NCBI GenBank assembly: GCA_944322355.1
Contig: CALUOT010000007.1
Span: 1-64,000, forward strand
Origin: an uncultured Bacteroides sp.
GTDB lineage: Bacteria; Bacteroidota; Bacteroidia; Bacteroidales; Bacteroidaceae
Length of the DNA stretch: 64,000 bases
Direction of reading: 5' to 3'
The notes under the pieces are model-generated. The model made no database searches. It was not told where the DNA came from and saw only the letters and a list, made by a program, of their open reading frames with translations. The stretch's first letter is position 1, and each line of letters begins with the position of its first letter. Of the stretch, positions 26,385 to 35,124 are shown piece after piece. The position numbers and the translations under genes were made by a program.

Positions 26385-26699
26385 TTACGCCAGCGGGTCT
26401 TCCTCCTGACCCTCGCCGGATCCGCCTTCGTTCTCCGAACCGGTGGAGCCGCCGGGAGTGGTGGTAGTGCCGCGCAAGGCGGGGTCCAGCGTGGCGATGT
26501 CGTGCCACTGGATGTTGTCGTCCACCAGGGCGCGGGTGCTCACCTTGCCGCTCGACGTACGGCCGTACTCGGGCAAGAAACGCACGCGCACGCCGTTGAT
26601 ATGCTTAGGACTCACTTCCTCGGGCGTGTCCACGCCTTGCTTGCTGGTGTCGGCGGTGTAGTAGAACGTTCCGACTCCGTCAAGCTTCAGATTGATTGA
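26385..26699 (-). pseudogene. 5'-truncated HU-like DNA-binding gene
   Basis: Read on the minus strand, the frame encodes SINLKLDGVGTFYYTADT and then a DTPEEVSPKHINGVRVRFLP block, YGRTSSGKVSTRALVDD and a Gly/Glu-rich tail ending EDPLA. This aligns with residues ~70-160 of the HU-like protein at 22923-23405 (VHIDGLGYFRYVLD, TSSGAYTRALVD, ENPLA). The first ~70 residues are missing; upstream, in place of the HU body, is GC-rich sequence in frame with the stop codon of the BACON gene 80 bp away. The gene has no proper start and should not be functional. Confidence 0.75.
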
Positions 26700-26795
26700 C
26701 GGGAATATCCGGACGCCTGCCGGTCCGGTCGGCTGGCCGCTCAGGGGGATGCCACCCCGCCCGGTAGTGCGGACCGGGCTGCCGTAGGGGGAGGA

Positions 26796-29162
26796 TTATT
26801 CTCCGAATCCCAATCCTTGATCGATTAATGCAGTTCTCATCACCTCTCCTTTCTTGTTTGTGAAGTAGATGTGTCCCTGCCTTCCTTCGCCCTCGTTCGG
26901 TAGGACATGCCAGCGAATGGTCCACTCACGTACGTTCAACTGCATGGGACTGATGGACGATCGGGATCCTTCATCAATGCCATCGATGATAATCCAGTCA
27001 CTGTCCGTTCTGGTAAGGGGGCGTTCGCTGGCTTCCAAAATGATATTCTCCCCCGGTCCTCCATCCATGGGGCTCCCTAATTTAAAGTTCGAATAGTCTC
27101 CATCCTCCGGAGTGACACTATAGTATGACTCACCGCCTCTGAAGTAGTGTATCTCGACGGGGTCATACTGCTGCTCGTAAATGGTATCTATCAGGGTAGC
27201 AGAGAAGTTGCGTCCCAGATATTCCATTTTCCCTTCGTAGGTGACCACCTTTGCCGGAGGATTGCTGATGTTTTCCTCGGTGATGTTTACCTGTAAGTTT
27301 TCATCATATCCGTAATAGTCCAAGAAGTCGATGCGTCGTCCGTCTATGACGAGGAACTGATCGTGTGTCCATTTCAGCCATTCGATACGGCCAAGCACCT
27401 CCGCCCTGTTTTGCCAACCAAAACCATAGTCTATATAGTCTATGTCTCGTTGCCCCATGTAGTAGAATATCCCCCAAAAATACCAGCCGGATGGTAGAGA
27501 GCATCGCTCCCATTCGTCCTGAATAGCTTCCGCTTCGAGGATATTAAGGCTTTCATCGTACTGTTTGCTGACACTGTACTCGCTCCAGTTCCCAGGTTTA
27601 GGATGGTCATCATGGTGTAGGTGATCGGTTAACTCTCTATTAATTACTACTGCATTCACACTGGGCACAATATTGTAGGTATGTGCGACGTATATACTGT
27701 CTTCATCTACCTTCGTGGTTGTTTCTCCACGAGTAAATAGATACCCGAATCCCATATCAAATGATCCGGGACTATAGCCTTCACCAACAAGTAGACTGAA
27801 AATATGTGCAGTGTCTACAAACTTATCCGTCACGACTTCTCCATTATCATAATATCTGTCCCGATAAACAACGGCACTGTACCGCAATGAAAGGTTGAAT
27901 TGTGCTTCTTCCCAAATCCAATCTCTGCGGTATTTCACATCTATCAGCTTCGGCTCGGCATAAATCTGCTTCACCGTAATCTGTTGTGTGGCTCCGCCGC
28001 CTGTCAGCGTGATGGTGCCTTGCCAGTCGATGGTGTCGGGCAGGGCATCGATGCGGAAGCTAAGCTCTTGCTCCTGCAGGGCGCGGGTGATGGGGAGCTG
28101 GGTAATCCAGTCTACGTCAGTGGTGGCCGTTACTTCCACATTGGCTTGCACGGGAAAGGAGAGGGTGTCTTCGGCAGCGAGGACGGTGTATTCGCTCTGC
28201 GCCAGCACGATGGCATCGAGCTGCAGTTGCGTCACGGTTAGCGTGTCGGCCAGGCCTTCCGTCTCGCTGGTGAAGATGATTTGCGCCGTGCGGCTGTCGT
28301 AGGTGTCGTTGGGCGCGATGGTGAAGTAGTGGGTGTAGGCGGAGAGGGCACGGGTGGAGGCTTCGGTCAGCCAGTCCACGGCGGGCATCTGCACCTCGTA
28401 GTCGGTGTTGCTACGCAGTTCCACTTGGATGGTCTCGCCCGTGCTGCCTACCAGGTATTCCCGCTGCCCCAGCACCAGTGTGGGGCCTGTGCCTGCTTGG
28501 TAGACGGTGACTTGCTCGGTCAGCCCGCCGCCTGTCAGGGTAATCGTGGCTTGGCGGGGTTCGGTATCCTCGTTCGCTGCCGCTTCAAAGCTTAGGGTGC
28601 TCTCGGTCAGGGCGCGGGTAGTGGCGGTGGTCAGCCAGTCGGCTCCCGGCTCGATGGTATAACTCACGGAGACGTTGGCCTGCACGATGAGGGTGAAGCT
28701 GCCGCCCTCGGCATCCAGCTCTACCTTGTTGGACGATACCAGCAAGGCGTCCTGCTGCTTCTGGGTGACGGTCAGGGTGGTCTGCTGTCCGGCGCAGGTC
28801 AGGGTGATGGCTGCGTTGCGCTCGTCGTAGGTGTCGTTGGGTTGGGTGGTGATGGTCAGGGTGTTTTCGCCTGCCCGTCCGCCGGTGGGCTGCACGCTCA
28901 CCCAGTCGGCTGCGCGTGTCACGGCGGTGACCTCGGCCGTCCAATCGTCGGTGGCGGTGAAGGTCAGGGTTGCCGTTCCGCCCGCCTGCTCCAGCACGGG
29001 TGCGGTGTCCTCGCCTGCGGGGATAGTAATGGATTGGGAAGGGGTATCGGGATTGTCGGGGGTGTTGTCCGGGTTGTCATCGCTGCACGCGGCTCCGAAC
29101 GCCCCCATCAGGAAATACAGTATGAAAGGCAAAGTATGTATCCGTTTATTAACGGATGTCAA
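26796..29162 (-). CDS. surface lipoprotein with four BACON domains
   Basis: The 788-residue protein has a lipoprotein signal (LYFLMGAFGAAC near residue 26) and a Pro/Asp-rich linker. Four BACON (Bacteroidetes-associated carbohydrate-binding often N-terminal) beta-sandwich repeats follow at about 45-132, 133-222, 228-315 and 316-400; each ends in a motif such as TLTVTQKQ or ITVKQIY. The remaining ~390 residues include WDRTQ-less aromatic beta-rich sequence with no recognised fold and end in VLPNEGEGRQGHIYFTNKK. BACON domains are thought to bind glycans or mucin. The frame has no ATG at its start: it begins at TTG (29162). An upstream ATG at 29204 in the same frame is cut off by TAG at codon 13. 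Confidence 0.8.
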   Translation of the reverse strand: MTSVNKRIHTLPFILYFLMGAFGAACSDDNPDNTPDNPDTPSQSITIPAGEDTAPVLEQAGGTATLTFTATDDWTAEVTAVTRAADWVSVQPTGGRAGENTLTITTQPNDTYDERNAAITLTCAGQQTTLTVTQKQQDALLVSSNKVELDAEGGSFTLIVQANVSVSYTIEPGADWLTTATTRALTESTLSFEAAANEDTEPRQATITLTGGGLTEQVTVYQAGTGPTLVLGQREYLVGSTGETIQVELRSNTDYEVQMPAVDWLTEASTRALSAYTHYFTIAPNDTYDSRTAQIIFTSETEGLADTLTVTQLQLDAIVLAQSEYTVLAAEDTLSFPVQANVEVTATTDVDWITQLPITRALQEQELSFRIDALPDTIDWQGTITLTGGGATQQITVKQIYAEPKLIDVKYRRDWIWEEAQFNLSLRYSAVVYRDRYYDNGEVVTDKFVDTAHIFSLLVGEGYSPGSFDMGFGYLFTRGETTTKVDEDSIYVAHTYNIVPSVNAVVINRELTDHLHHDDHPKPGNWSEYSVSKQYDESLNILEAEAIQDEWERCSLPSGWYFWGIFYYMGQRDIDYIDYGFGWQNRAEVLGRIEWLKWTHDQFLVIDGRRIDFLDYYGYDENLQVNITEENISNPPAKVVTYEGKMEYLGRNFSATLIDTIYEQQYDPVEIHYFRGGESYYSVTPEDGDYSNFKLGSPMDGGPGENIILEASERPLTRTDSDWIIIDGIDEGSRSSISPMQLNVREWTIRWHVLPNEGEGRQGHIYFTNKKGEVMRTALIDQGLGFGE

Positions 29163-29241
29163 TTTCTAGGGGAGGTAATTTCCCTTTGTCAGTTTTCGTT
29201 TCATAATGTTGCGTGCTAATATTGTTAATAAATAGGGTTTG

Positions 29242-29518
29242 TTATTTTACTGTTTCGGCTTGAGTGCGGGGCTCGCGGCGAGTGTCCCAGAGGGCGGCGA
29301 TACGGAGTGTGTCTGTATTCTTGTCATAATGATAAATCAACTTATAGTGCTTATGAATGACAAGACTACGAAATGGTAGGCCGCTACCTTGCAATAAAGG
29401 TTCTACTTTACCGATAAAAGGGGCACTTGCCAGCCTTTTCACCCCACACTCGTGTGCCGTATCTTAGGATGTCCCGCTGATTCTGGCAAGCAAGCTCGTC
29501 CCACACTATCTTAGCCAT
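29242..29518 (-). pseudogene. frameshifted ParE/RelE-type toxin of TA pair 3
   Basis: The ATG at 29518 opens MAKIVWDELACQNQRDILRY and TRVWGEK, the normal N-terminus. The frame is then lost near 29442 and resumes with RLASAPFIGKVEPLL in another frame, continuing to YKLIYHYDKNTDTLRIAALW and the typical DTRREP end. Compared with ParE-type toxins about 15-20 residues of the middle helix are also missing. Frameshift plus deletion should abolish toxicity. The antitoxin gene, which overlaps the start by 13 bp, is intact. Confidence 0.75.
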
Positions 29519-29766
29519 GGCATTTCTTGCAGCAGTTCTTTTTCTACTTCTTCATCGCTAATGCCCGGGTCGCCTTGCTGTATGCGTTTCCCTACTTGAT
29601 GCAGGTGCCGCCTCATTTCCTCCACGGTGTATTGACAGGGGGCACCTTGGGATTGCATTTCAGCATCGTTCAGCAACCTCTCTGCCAACCAGCGTTCGTT
29701 TTCACTGCCCAACGAGAGCGACTTCAAGAAGTCATAAAGAGCATCCATAGAGATAGTGGCATTCAT
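29506..29766 (-). CDS. antitoxin of TA pair 3
   Basis: From the ATG at 29766 an 86-residue helical acidic protein is encoded (MNATISMDALYDFLKSLSLG), ending EEVEKELLQEMPWLR. It has the antitoxin-first, overlapping arrangement with the toxin reading frame at 29518. I recognise the general type (a helical antitoxin with an amphipathic C-terminus, as in YTVEEMRRHLHQVGKRIQQG) but not a family. Since the partner toxin is broken, the gene may be free to decay or may serve as an antidote to another ParE toxin. The ATG at 29766 follows directly on a GGAGG-like stretch. Confidence 0.6.
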   Translation of the reverse strand: MNATISMDALYDFLKSLSLGSENERWLAERLLNDAEMQSQGAPCQYTVEEMRRHLHQVGKRIQQGDPGISDEEVEKELLQEMPWLR

Positions 29767-29887
29767 TGTCTGTTCCTCCTTGTATAAGTGAATGATGTCG
29801 CAAATATACATTTTTGTCATTGAATACCAAAGGGTAACGACCGTTTTTTCATCGGCAGTGCAGAATCCGAATATAGATATGCGCTCC

Positions 29888-31045
29888 CTATCCCATCACC
29901 CAACGGGTCTTCTTCCCAAAGCAACGATAGCACAGAGCCACGATGAGCCACGACACGCCAAAAGCAATGACCGCCGCCAACGGAATCTGCAAGCCGATAG
30001 GGACCTGCAACGCACGCACCGCCAGAACGGAGGGACCCGTAAGGAAATAATGTATCATGTAAACCCCGAAACCGCAAAGCGTCAGGTTGGACAATAAGCG
30101 AATCAAACGTTCCGAACGTACCTTCACTCGCTTGCACCACATGAACAGTGGGATGGTCATTAGCACCACATTCAGCGAACAGTAAGTGAAAAACAGTTCG
30201 TATTCTTCCGGTGTATAGTTCGGACGGGCAATCATATGTCGGAATCCTGTCCAGGTGATGATATATCCCAGCAAGAACATCGGAATCCCCCAGCTGTATG
30301 CTTGTGTTCGGTTCCAGTCATGATGCCGCAAATAGTGCCCCAACAGTAGATAACCGTTGAATCCAGCAAAATAATATAACATGCCGAAGCTGTTCCACGA
30401 GCATTCTCCCCACAGGTATGGAGCTACGAACTCGTGTGCATAAGGCAACAGCGTAGTCACTCCCCATGCCCCAAGGAAATAGCGTTTGGCACGTTCGGAA
30501 GCCTGCGATACCCATGCGGAGAAGATGGGTAAGTACAGATACAAGCCGATGAGCAGATAGATGTACCACATGTGTACGCCCAACGGTGAGAAGTTAACGG
30601 ACATCTGAACGATATATCCGAGGCTGACCGCCAGAGACTGTGTCATCACCTCTTCACCCGAATAGGGAAAGAAATCGAGAATGACCTTTGCGTCCAATCC
30701 CAGTGCCCCCGTAAGCCAGGGGAACAGACTGTAGAGCAACGTCCATATCACAAAGGGGAAAAACACACGCGGGATGCGTTTCCGGTAGAACACTGAAACC
30801 TCACCACGCACAGGCAACAGCAACGCACCGGTAATCATGACGAACAACGGCACACAAGGACGTAACACCGCTCCATAGACTCCGCCCCAGAACTTGATTT
30901 CGTCTATGTCTGGCGAATCACCCGGATAAAAATTGAAAGGGTCGGTACAATGGCAGCACACCACGGTAAACATGGCCACCAAGCGGACTACGTCCAGCCA
31001 GACGACACGCTGAGGTGAAGATACGATTAATTCAGATGGTTGCAT
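29888..31045 (-). CDS. acyltransferase 3 family membrane protein
   Basis: This 385-residue protein has about ten membrane helices and the acyltransferase 3 (OatA/NodX-like) hallmarks: RVVWLDVVRLVAMFTVVCCH near residue 15, with the catalytic-site histidine in CCH. SPLGVHMWYIYLLIGLYLYL follows around residue 155, then ICMIHYF-type ends (GVYMIHYFLTGPS). Such enzymes O-acetylate surface polysaccharides or peptidoglycan; the acceptor cannot be told. It is the last gene of the island between sufB and sufC, transcribed opposite to sufC. Confidence 0.85.
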   Translation of the reverse strand: MQPSELIVSSPQRVVWLDVVRLVAMFTVVCCHCTDPFNFYPGDSPDIDEIKFWGGVYGAVLRPCVPLFVMITGALLLPVRGEVSVFYRKRIPRVFFPFVIWTLLYSLFPWLTGALGLDAKVILDFFPYSGEEVMTQSLAVSLGYIVQMSVNFSPLGVHMWYIYLLIGLYLYLPIFSAWVSQASERAKRYFLGAWGVTTLLPYAHEFVAPYLWGECSWNSFGMLYYFAGFNGYLLLGHYLRHHDWNRTQAYSWGIPMFLLGYIITWTGFRHMIARPNYTPEEYELFFTYCSLNVVLMTIPLFMWCKRVKVRSERLIRLLSNLTLCGFGVYMIHYFLTGPSVLAVRALQVPIGLQIPLAAVIAFGVSWLIVALCYRCFGKKTRWVMG

Positions 31046-31173
31046 AGCTATGTGATGTTTGTTATAAGGCTACAAAGGTGTGCCAAAAAAGTGAAATATG
31101 CAAGAGTCACTTGGATACCTGAGGTCGAAAGGCGTTTTTTGGCAGTATCCACGGGAAGTAACACATTAATTTG

Positions 31174-31181
31174 TATCTTTG
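31174..31181 (+). promoter_or_regulatory. -7 promoter element of sufC
   Basis: TATCTTTG fits TAnnTTTG and predicts a start near 31188, 28 nt before the ATG. Its presence shows that sufCDS is transcribed independently of sufB. No clear -33 TTTG. Confidence 0.55.
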
Positions 31182-31215
31182 CACCTCTGATTGATTAATA
31201 AATACCGAATAGAAT

Positions 31216-31974
31216 ATGTTAGAAATCAAAGACCTTCATGCCAGTATCAATGGTAAAGAGATATTGAAAGGCATTAACCTCACGATTCGTGATGGCGAAG
31301 TTCACGCGCTTATGGGACAGAACGGTGCCGGTAAGAGCACGTTGAGCAACGTATTGGTAGGTCATCCGGCTTACGAAGTGACGCGCGGCTCGGTGACTTT
31401 CAACGGCAAGGACTTGTTGGCTCTTTCTCCCGAAGACCGGGCACATGAAGGGCTGTTCCTTTCCTTTCAGACACCGGTGGAGATTCCCGGTGTGTCGATG
31501 GTGAACTTCCTGCGTACGGCGGTCAATGAGCAACGCAAATACCGTCATTTGCCTGCCCTCTCTGCTTCGGAGTTCCTTAAGTTGATGCGTGAAAAACGTG
31601 CCATTGTGGAGTTGGATAGCAAGTTGGCCAACCGCTCAGTAAACGAAGGATTCAGTGGAGGTGAGAAGAAGCGTAACGAGATTTTCCAGATGGCCATGCT
31701 GGAACCGACCTTCGCCATCTTGGACGAGACGGACTCCGGACTGGATGTGGACGCCTTGCGCATTGTGGCTGAAGGTTTCAACAAGTTGCGCACTTCGCAG
31801 ACTTCTGCTCTTGTCATCACGCATTATCAGCGCCTGCTAGATTATCTGAAGCCGGACACGGTGCATGTGCTCCTCGGTGGTCGCATCGTCAAGACTGGTG
31901 GTCCGGAGTTGGCACAGGAGATTGAACAACGTGGTTTCGATTGGATAAAAAAAGAACAAATCAATGAAGAATGA
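31216..31974 (+). CDS. sufC: Fe-S assembly ATPase SufC
   Basis: SufC is the ABC-type ATPase of the SufBCD scaffold. The 252-residue protein has the Walker A GQNGAGKSTLS near residue 35-45, the Q-loop in LFLSFQTPVEIPG, the signature FSGGEKKRNEI and the Walker B LAILDET-type block (TFAILDETDSGLDVDAL). The start at 31216 gives the usual MLEIKDLHASINGK. It begins the second half of the broken suf operon and is followed by sufD after an inverted repeat that starts within its final codons. Confidence 0.97.
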   Translation: MLEIKDLHASINGKEILKGINLTIRDGEVHALMGQNGAGKSTLSNVLVGHPAYEVTRGSVTFNGKDLLALSPEDRAHEGLFLSFQTPVEIPGVSMVNFLRTAVNEQRKYRHLPALSASEFLKLMREKRAIVELDSKLANRSVNEGFSGGEKKRNEIFQMAMLEPTFAILDETDSGLDVDALRIVAEGFNKLRTSQTSALVITHYQRLLDYLKPDTVHVLLGGRIVKTGGPELAQEIEQRGFDWIKKEQINEE

Positions 31975-32064
31975 AGAACGAAAAATGAAGAATTCCATTC
32001 CTTTTCCAAGAAGACAGATGGAGTTCTTTGCCAATTCTTCATTCTTCATTCATAATTCTTCATT
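31963..32064. repeat. AATGAAGAAT inverted repeat over the sufC stop
   Basis: The arms (AATGAAGAATGAAGAAC at 31963 and its approximate complement TTCTTCATTCATAATTCTTC near 32034) form a ~33-bp imperfect stem with a ~35-nt loop. The left arm contributes the last codons and stop of sufC (NEE then TGA). Same word as at 25385. Confidence 0.65.
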
Positions 32065-32073
32065 AAATAAGTT

Positions 32074-33399
32074 ATGAGACCCGAACAACAATACATTGAT
32101 TTATACAACCAGGCAGAGGCGTTATTGCGTGCACAAAGTGCCGAATCGTTGAATCATCTGCGTGCCGGTGCCTTTGCCGATTTTGAGCGGTTGGGCTTTC
32201 CTACACGTCGGCAGGAGGAATATAAATACACCGATGTCGCCAAAAGTTTTGAACCAGACTATGGCATGAATCTCAAGCGGTTGGCTGTGCCTGTCAACCC
32301 GTATGAAGTCTTCAAATGCGACGTTCCCAATTTATCAACTTCACTCTATTTTGTTGTGAACGACGGACTTGTATCAGTACAGAAGGCATTGCCGGATGGA
32401 GTTGTAATGGACAGTTTTCATAACTGTCCGGATTTGGTTGAACCCTATCTAGGGCGACTGGCTGATACCTCAACGGATGGGATAACAGCTTTTAACACGG
32501 CTTTCGCCCAAGATGGCGTGTTACTTTATGTCCCCAAAGGAGTAGTACTGGAGAAACCTATCCAACTCATCAACATACTGCGTAGTGCCGTTCCTCTGTT
32601 GGTGAATCGGCGTGTACTCATTGTACTGGAAGATGGAGCTCAAGCCAAACTGTTGATGTGCGATCACGCGATGGATGAGGTAAATTTCCTGGCAACCCAA
32701 GTGATAGAGGTGTTTGTCGGAAAGGGCGCCGTCTTCGACTTGTATGAATTGGAGGAAACGCATGTCGGCAACACACGTTTCAGTAATCTTTATGTCCATC
32801 AGGAGGAAGGCAGCAACGTTCTGCTCAATGGGATGACCTTGACTTGTGGCACCACACGCAATACGACGCGGGTTCGTCTGGCAGGTGAACATGCCGAACT
32901 GAATCTTTGCGGCATGGCCATAGCCGATGGCAATCAGCATGTGGACAACCGCACCGTCATCGACCACGCCGTTCCTTCCTGCCGCTCCAACGAACTCTAC
33001 AAGTACGTCTTGGACGAACAGGCCACAGGTGCCTTTGCCGGACTCATCCTGGTACGTCCTGGTGCACAGCACACCGATGCCCGGCAGACTAACCGCAACC
33101 TCTGTGCTACCCGTGAGGCCCGTATGTTTACCCAACCCCAATTGGAGATTTATGCCGATGACGTGAAGTGTAGTCATGGAGCCACTGTGGGACAACTGGA
33201 TGAGGCAGCTTTGTTCTATATGCGACAACGGGGCATTCCGTTGCATGAAGCACGCCTGTTGCTGATGTTTGCTTTTGTCAATGAAGTAGTGGATACCATT
33301 CGCCTCGATGCACTGAAAGACCGTCTGCACCATTTGGTGGAGAAGCGTTTCCGTGGCGAGTTAGGCAAATGTCGGGATTGTAAGGTGATGTGCAAATAA
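32074..33399 (+). CDS. sufD: Fe-S assembly protein SufD
   Basis: SufD is the partner of SufB in the SufBCD scaffold. The 441-residue protein has the family's N-terminal helices with FPTRRQEEYKYTDVAKSF, the beta-helix core (ITAFNTAFAQDGVLLYVPKG), and the C-terminal SufB/D motif CSHGATVGQLDEAALFYMRQ. It lies between sufC and sufS with normal short spacing (17 bp to sufS). The ~100-bp gap to sufC is filled by the inverted repeat. No lesions were found. Confidence 0.97.
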   Translation: MRPEQQYIDLYNQAEALLRAQSAESLNHLRAGAFADFERLGFPTRRQEEYKYTDVAKSFEPDYGMNLKRLAVPVNPYEVFKCDVPNLSTSLYFVVNDGLVSVQKALPDGVVMDSFHNCPDLVEPYLGRLADTSTDGITAFNTAFAQDGVLLYVPKGVVLEKPIQLINILRSAVPLLVNRRVLIVLEDGAQAKLLMCDHAMDEVNFLATQVIEVFVGKGAVFDLYELEETHVGNTRFSNLYVHQEEGSNVLLNGMTLTCGTTRNTTRVRLAGEHAELNLCGMAIADGNQHVDNRTVIDHAVPSCRSNELYKYVLDEQATGAFAGLILVRPGAQHTDARQTNRNLCATREARMFTQPQLEIYADDVKCSHGATVGQLDEAALFYMRQRGIPLHEARLLLMFAFVNEVVDTIRLDALKDRLHHLVEKRFRGELGKCRDCKVMCK

Positions 33400-33416
33400 A
33401 TTCTTGAAGTATTGCT

Positions 33417-34637
33417 ATGTTATACGACATCCAACAGATACGCGCCGACTTCCCCATTCTTTCTCGTACGGTGTACGGGAAGTCGCTGGTTTATTTTGAT
33501 AATGGGGCAACTACTCAGAAACCTCGACAAGTAGTGGAGGCCATCACGGACGAGTATTACAATACGAATGCCAATGTACACCGAGGTGTTCACTTCCTCT
33601 CGCAGCAAGCCACAGAACTACATGAAGCCAGCCGCGAGACCGTCCGCAAGTTTATCAACGCCCGCAGTACCAACGAAATCGTCTTCACGCGCGGCACTAC
33701 AGAGAGCATCAATCTCTTTGTATCCAGTTTTGGCGAGGAGTTCATGCAAGAGGGGGACGAAGTGATTGTTTCCGTAATGGAGCATCACAGCAACATCGTG
33801 CCTTGGCAACTGCTGGCCGCCAAACGAGGCATTGCCATTAAAGTCATTCCGATGAACAACCGGGGTGAATTGCTGATGGATGAATATCGCCGTTTGTTCT
33901 CCGAACGTACCAAAGTAGTAAGTGTGACTCACGTCAGCAATGTGTTGGGAACCGTTAACCCGGTACGCGAACTCATTGACTATGCCCATAGCCAAGGCGT
34001 ACCGGTACTGATAGACGGGGCGCAAAGCATTCCTCACATGCCCGTTGATGTCCAACAGCTCGATGCCGATTTTTACGTATTCTCTGCCCACAAGATATAT
34101 GGCCCCACCGGAGTTGGTGTGCTCTATGGCAAGGAAGAATGGCTGGACAAGTTGCCTCCTTATCAAGGCGGCGGGGAAATGATTCAACATGTTTCGTTCG
34201 AGAAGACGACTTTCAACGAACTGCCTTTCAAGTTCGAGGCCGGTACACCGGACTACATCGGTACCACAGGATTGGCCAAAGCGTTGGATTATGTATCTTC
34301 CATCGGCATGGAGAACATTGCCGCCTATGAGCATGAATTGACCCAATATGCACTCCGGCGTTTGAAGGAAATCCCCGGCATGTGCATTTTCGGTGAAGCG
34401 CAGGAGCGTGGCAGTGTCATCTCTTTCCTGGTAGGCGACATTCACCATTTCGATATGGGTACGTTGCTCGACCGTCTCGGCATTGCTGTTCGCACCGGTC
34501 ATCATTGCGCCCAGCCGCTGATGATTCGCCTAGGCATTGAGGGGACGGTACGTGCTTCTTTCGGGCTGTATAATACCAAGGAAGAAGTAGACGTCCTGGT
34601 GAGCGGCATTGAGAGGGTACGGAAAATGTTTCTCTGA
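33417..34637 (+). CDS. sufS: cysteine desulfurase SufS
   Basis: SufS is the PLP enzyme that supplies persulfide sulfur from cysteine. The 406-residue protein has YFDNGATTQKPRQVVEAI at the start, and the aldimine lysine in FYVFSAHKIYGPTGVGVLYG (residues ~220-240). The active-site cysteine loop comes near the end in VRTGHHCAQPLM. No SufE or SufU-type partner is in the window. It is the last gene of the suf group; an inverted repeat and the YbjQ gene follow. Confidence 0.97.
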   Translation: MLYDIQQIRADFPILSRTVYGKSLVYFDNGATTQKPRQVVEAITDEYYNTNANVHRGVHFLSQQATELHEASRETVRKFINARSTNEIVFTRGTTESINLFVSSFGEEFMQEGDEVIVSVMEHHSNIVPWQLLAAKRGIAIKVIPMNNRGELLMDEYRRLFSERTKVVSVTHVSNVLGTVNPVRELIDYAHSQGVPVLIDGAQSIPHMPVDVQQLDADFYVFSAHKIYGPTGVGVLYGKEEWLDKLPPYQGGGEMIQHVSFEKTTFNELPFKFEAGTPDYIGTTGLAKALDYVSSIGMENIAAYEHELTQYALRRLKEIPGMCIFGEAQERGSVISFLVGDIHHFDMGTLLDRLGIAVRTGHHCAQPLMIRLGIEGTVRASFGLYNTKEEVDVLVSGIERVRKMFL

Positions 34638-34674
34638 TTTTCCTTAAAAAAACGGGAAGCACTGCAACTTTTCA

Positions 34675-34697
34675 GTCCTATTTCCGACTAATAGGAC
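34675..34697. promoter_or_regulatory. inverted repeat upstream of the YbjQ-like gene
   Basis: GTCCTATT and AATAGGAC (34675-34682, 34690-34697) form an 8-bp perfect palindrome, 22 bp before the ATG. There is no T-tract on either strand. It could be a terminator stem without a tail or an operator. Confidence 0.35.
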
Positions 34698-34719
34698 AAA
34701 ACATTTAAATAAGAAAATT

Positions 34720-35040
34720 ATGTTACTGACAACAACTTCTATGATTGAAGGCGGGAAGATTACCCGTTATTATGGCATCGTATCGGGCGAGACGATTATC
34801 GGTGCGAATGTATTCCGCGATTTCTTTGCCGGTATCCGCGACATAGTGGGTGGACGGAGCGGTTCGTATGAAGAAGTACTTCGCGAAGCCAAGGAGACCG
34901 CTTTGCGTGAAATGGAGGAGCAAGCCCGTGCATTGGGCGCCAATGCCGTTATCGGGGTTGATCTGGACTATGAAACCGTAGGAGGCAGTGGTTCCATGCT
35001 GATGGTTACAGCTGCCGGGACGGCTGTGACAGTAGAATAA
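34720..35040 (+). CDS. YbjQ (UPF0145) family protein
   Basis: This 106-residue cytosolic protein has the YbjQ fold marks: [20 protein letters not shown], then [20 protein letters not shown], and [18 protein letters not shown] followed by [11 protein letters not shown]. The family forms pentamers; a metal-binding role is proposed but not established. It stands alone behind sufS with a strong terminator, so it is probably a separate unit. The start at 34720 is standard. Confidence 0.9.
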   Translation: MLLTTTSMIEGGKITRYYGIVSGETIIGANVFRDFFAGIRDIVGGRSGSYEEVLREAKETALREMEEQARALGANAVIGVDLDYETVGGSGSMLMVTAAGTAVTVE

Positions 35041-35066
35041 TTCCTGTTGTCATAAAGAACAAGAGA

Positions 35067-35111
35067 GTGTGTCAAGAATGAACGTTATTGTTCATCTTGA
35101 CACACTTTTTT
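35067..35111 (+). terminator. intrinsic terminator of the YbjQ-like gene
   Basis: A long near-perfect stem (GTGTGTCAAGAATGAAC/GTTCATCTTGACACAC) with a 6-nt loop is followed by six T. It sits 26 bp past the stop. Confidence 0.9.
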
Positions 35112-35124
35112 GTGGGAAGAAATT

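Noticed and set aside
26701..26790. an eighth 22-bp array (GGTCC and GGACC words upstream of the HU remnant)
   Set aside because: GC-rich palindromes are present but I could not find a constant spacing, so it was not counted.
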